A stretch of DNA of 15,279 nt, from positions 1 to 15,279 of the forward strand of contig JBBQNJ010000097.1 of the NCBI GenBank assembly GCA_038329845.1, in the 5' to 3' direction. The stretch's first letter is position 1, and each line of letters opens with the position of its first letter. The DNA is from JBBQNJ01 sp038329845. Its GTDB lineage: Bacteria > Planctomycetota > Phycisphaerae > Tepidisphaerales > Tepidisphaeraceae. Positions 15,127-15,279 of the stretch are shown one piece after another. The position numbers were made by a program, and so were the translations under genes. The notes beneath the pieces were generated by a model. It worked only from the letters and a program-made list of their open reading frames with translations, had not been told where the DNA came from and did no database searches.

Positions 15127-15279
15127 CGCGGCGATCCTAAACGCCGTTTCCCCCCGCGACAAATGGGAGGAGGAATCGGAGGGGCGAATGGCCGAGCGGG
15201 CGAGGGGATGAGCCGGGGAGAGGGCGAGGGGGGGCCAATGTCGTTGACGCCATCAACGCCAGCGACTTCAGCACTGACG
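15127..15279. other. Sequence upstream of valS
   Basis: This stretch presumably holds the valS promoter on the reverse strand, but no convincing -35/-10 pair was found. Purine-rich forward-strand sequence at 15165-15235 (GGGAGGAGGAATCGGAGGGG and similar) is the only notable feature. No gene is visible to the window end. Confidence 0.4.

Overview
The window is high-GC bacterial DNA, most probably from a member of the Planctomycetota (Phycisphaerae-like). This is inference, resting on the dense GTGGCACCGG...CCGGTG palindromes that translate as 'GTGFQPV...QRQDAAAT', the short codon-periodic intergenic repeats, and small proteins of the 'MSNTERQRQFRERNPGYYGRL' kind. No rRNA, tRNA or CRISPR array was seen.

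Left half (1-7.9 kb) is a Type I restriction-modification locus. It holds the C-terminal end of hsdM cut by the window edge, hsdS with two target-recognition domains, and an unrecognised, visibly more AT-rich passenger gene. A gap of about 1 kb follows, with a small reverse-strand gene, a 21-bp repeat array and a 25-bp palindrome. Then come a very long hsdR and a frameshifted, truncated piece of a second hsdM. The outstanding feature is hsdR. Its reading frame carries, without any stop, three separate insertions of palindromic DNA. The largest (about 0.9 kb) encodes a complete-looking REP-associated tyrosine transposase (RAYT, HUH/Y1 type) flanked by its own REP-like palindromes. It lies in the linker between the nuclease domain and helicase motif I. 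Subtracting the insertions leaves a normal-length HsdR of about 1040 residues.

The middle (7.9-9.3 kb) is mostly non-coding: a 10-unit 21-bp repeat array, a G-rich tract, and a reverse-strand gene for a proline-rich single-pass membrane protein. Divergent from that gene is a near-consensus sigma-70 promoter driving argB. argB is followed by argF, with a GC-rich hairpin and a T8 run between them. Together they supply N-acetylglutamate kinase and ornithine carbamoyltransferase of arginine biosynthesis.

The right part holds a gene for an unusual protein (N-terminal helix-turn-helix, one membrane span, C-terminal coiled coil) behind a perfect Shine-Dalgarno. An 18-bp repeat array follows, and then the convergent valS gene for valyl-tRNA synthetase. 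The right half looks like ordinary chromosomal housekeeping sequence. The left half is an accessory defence island shaped by repeat invasion and rearrangement.
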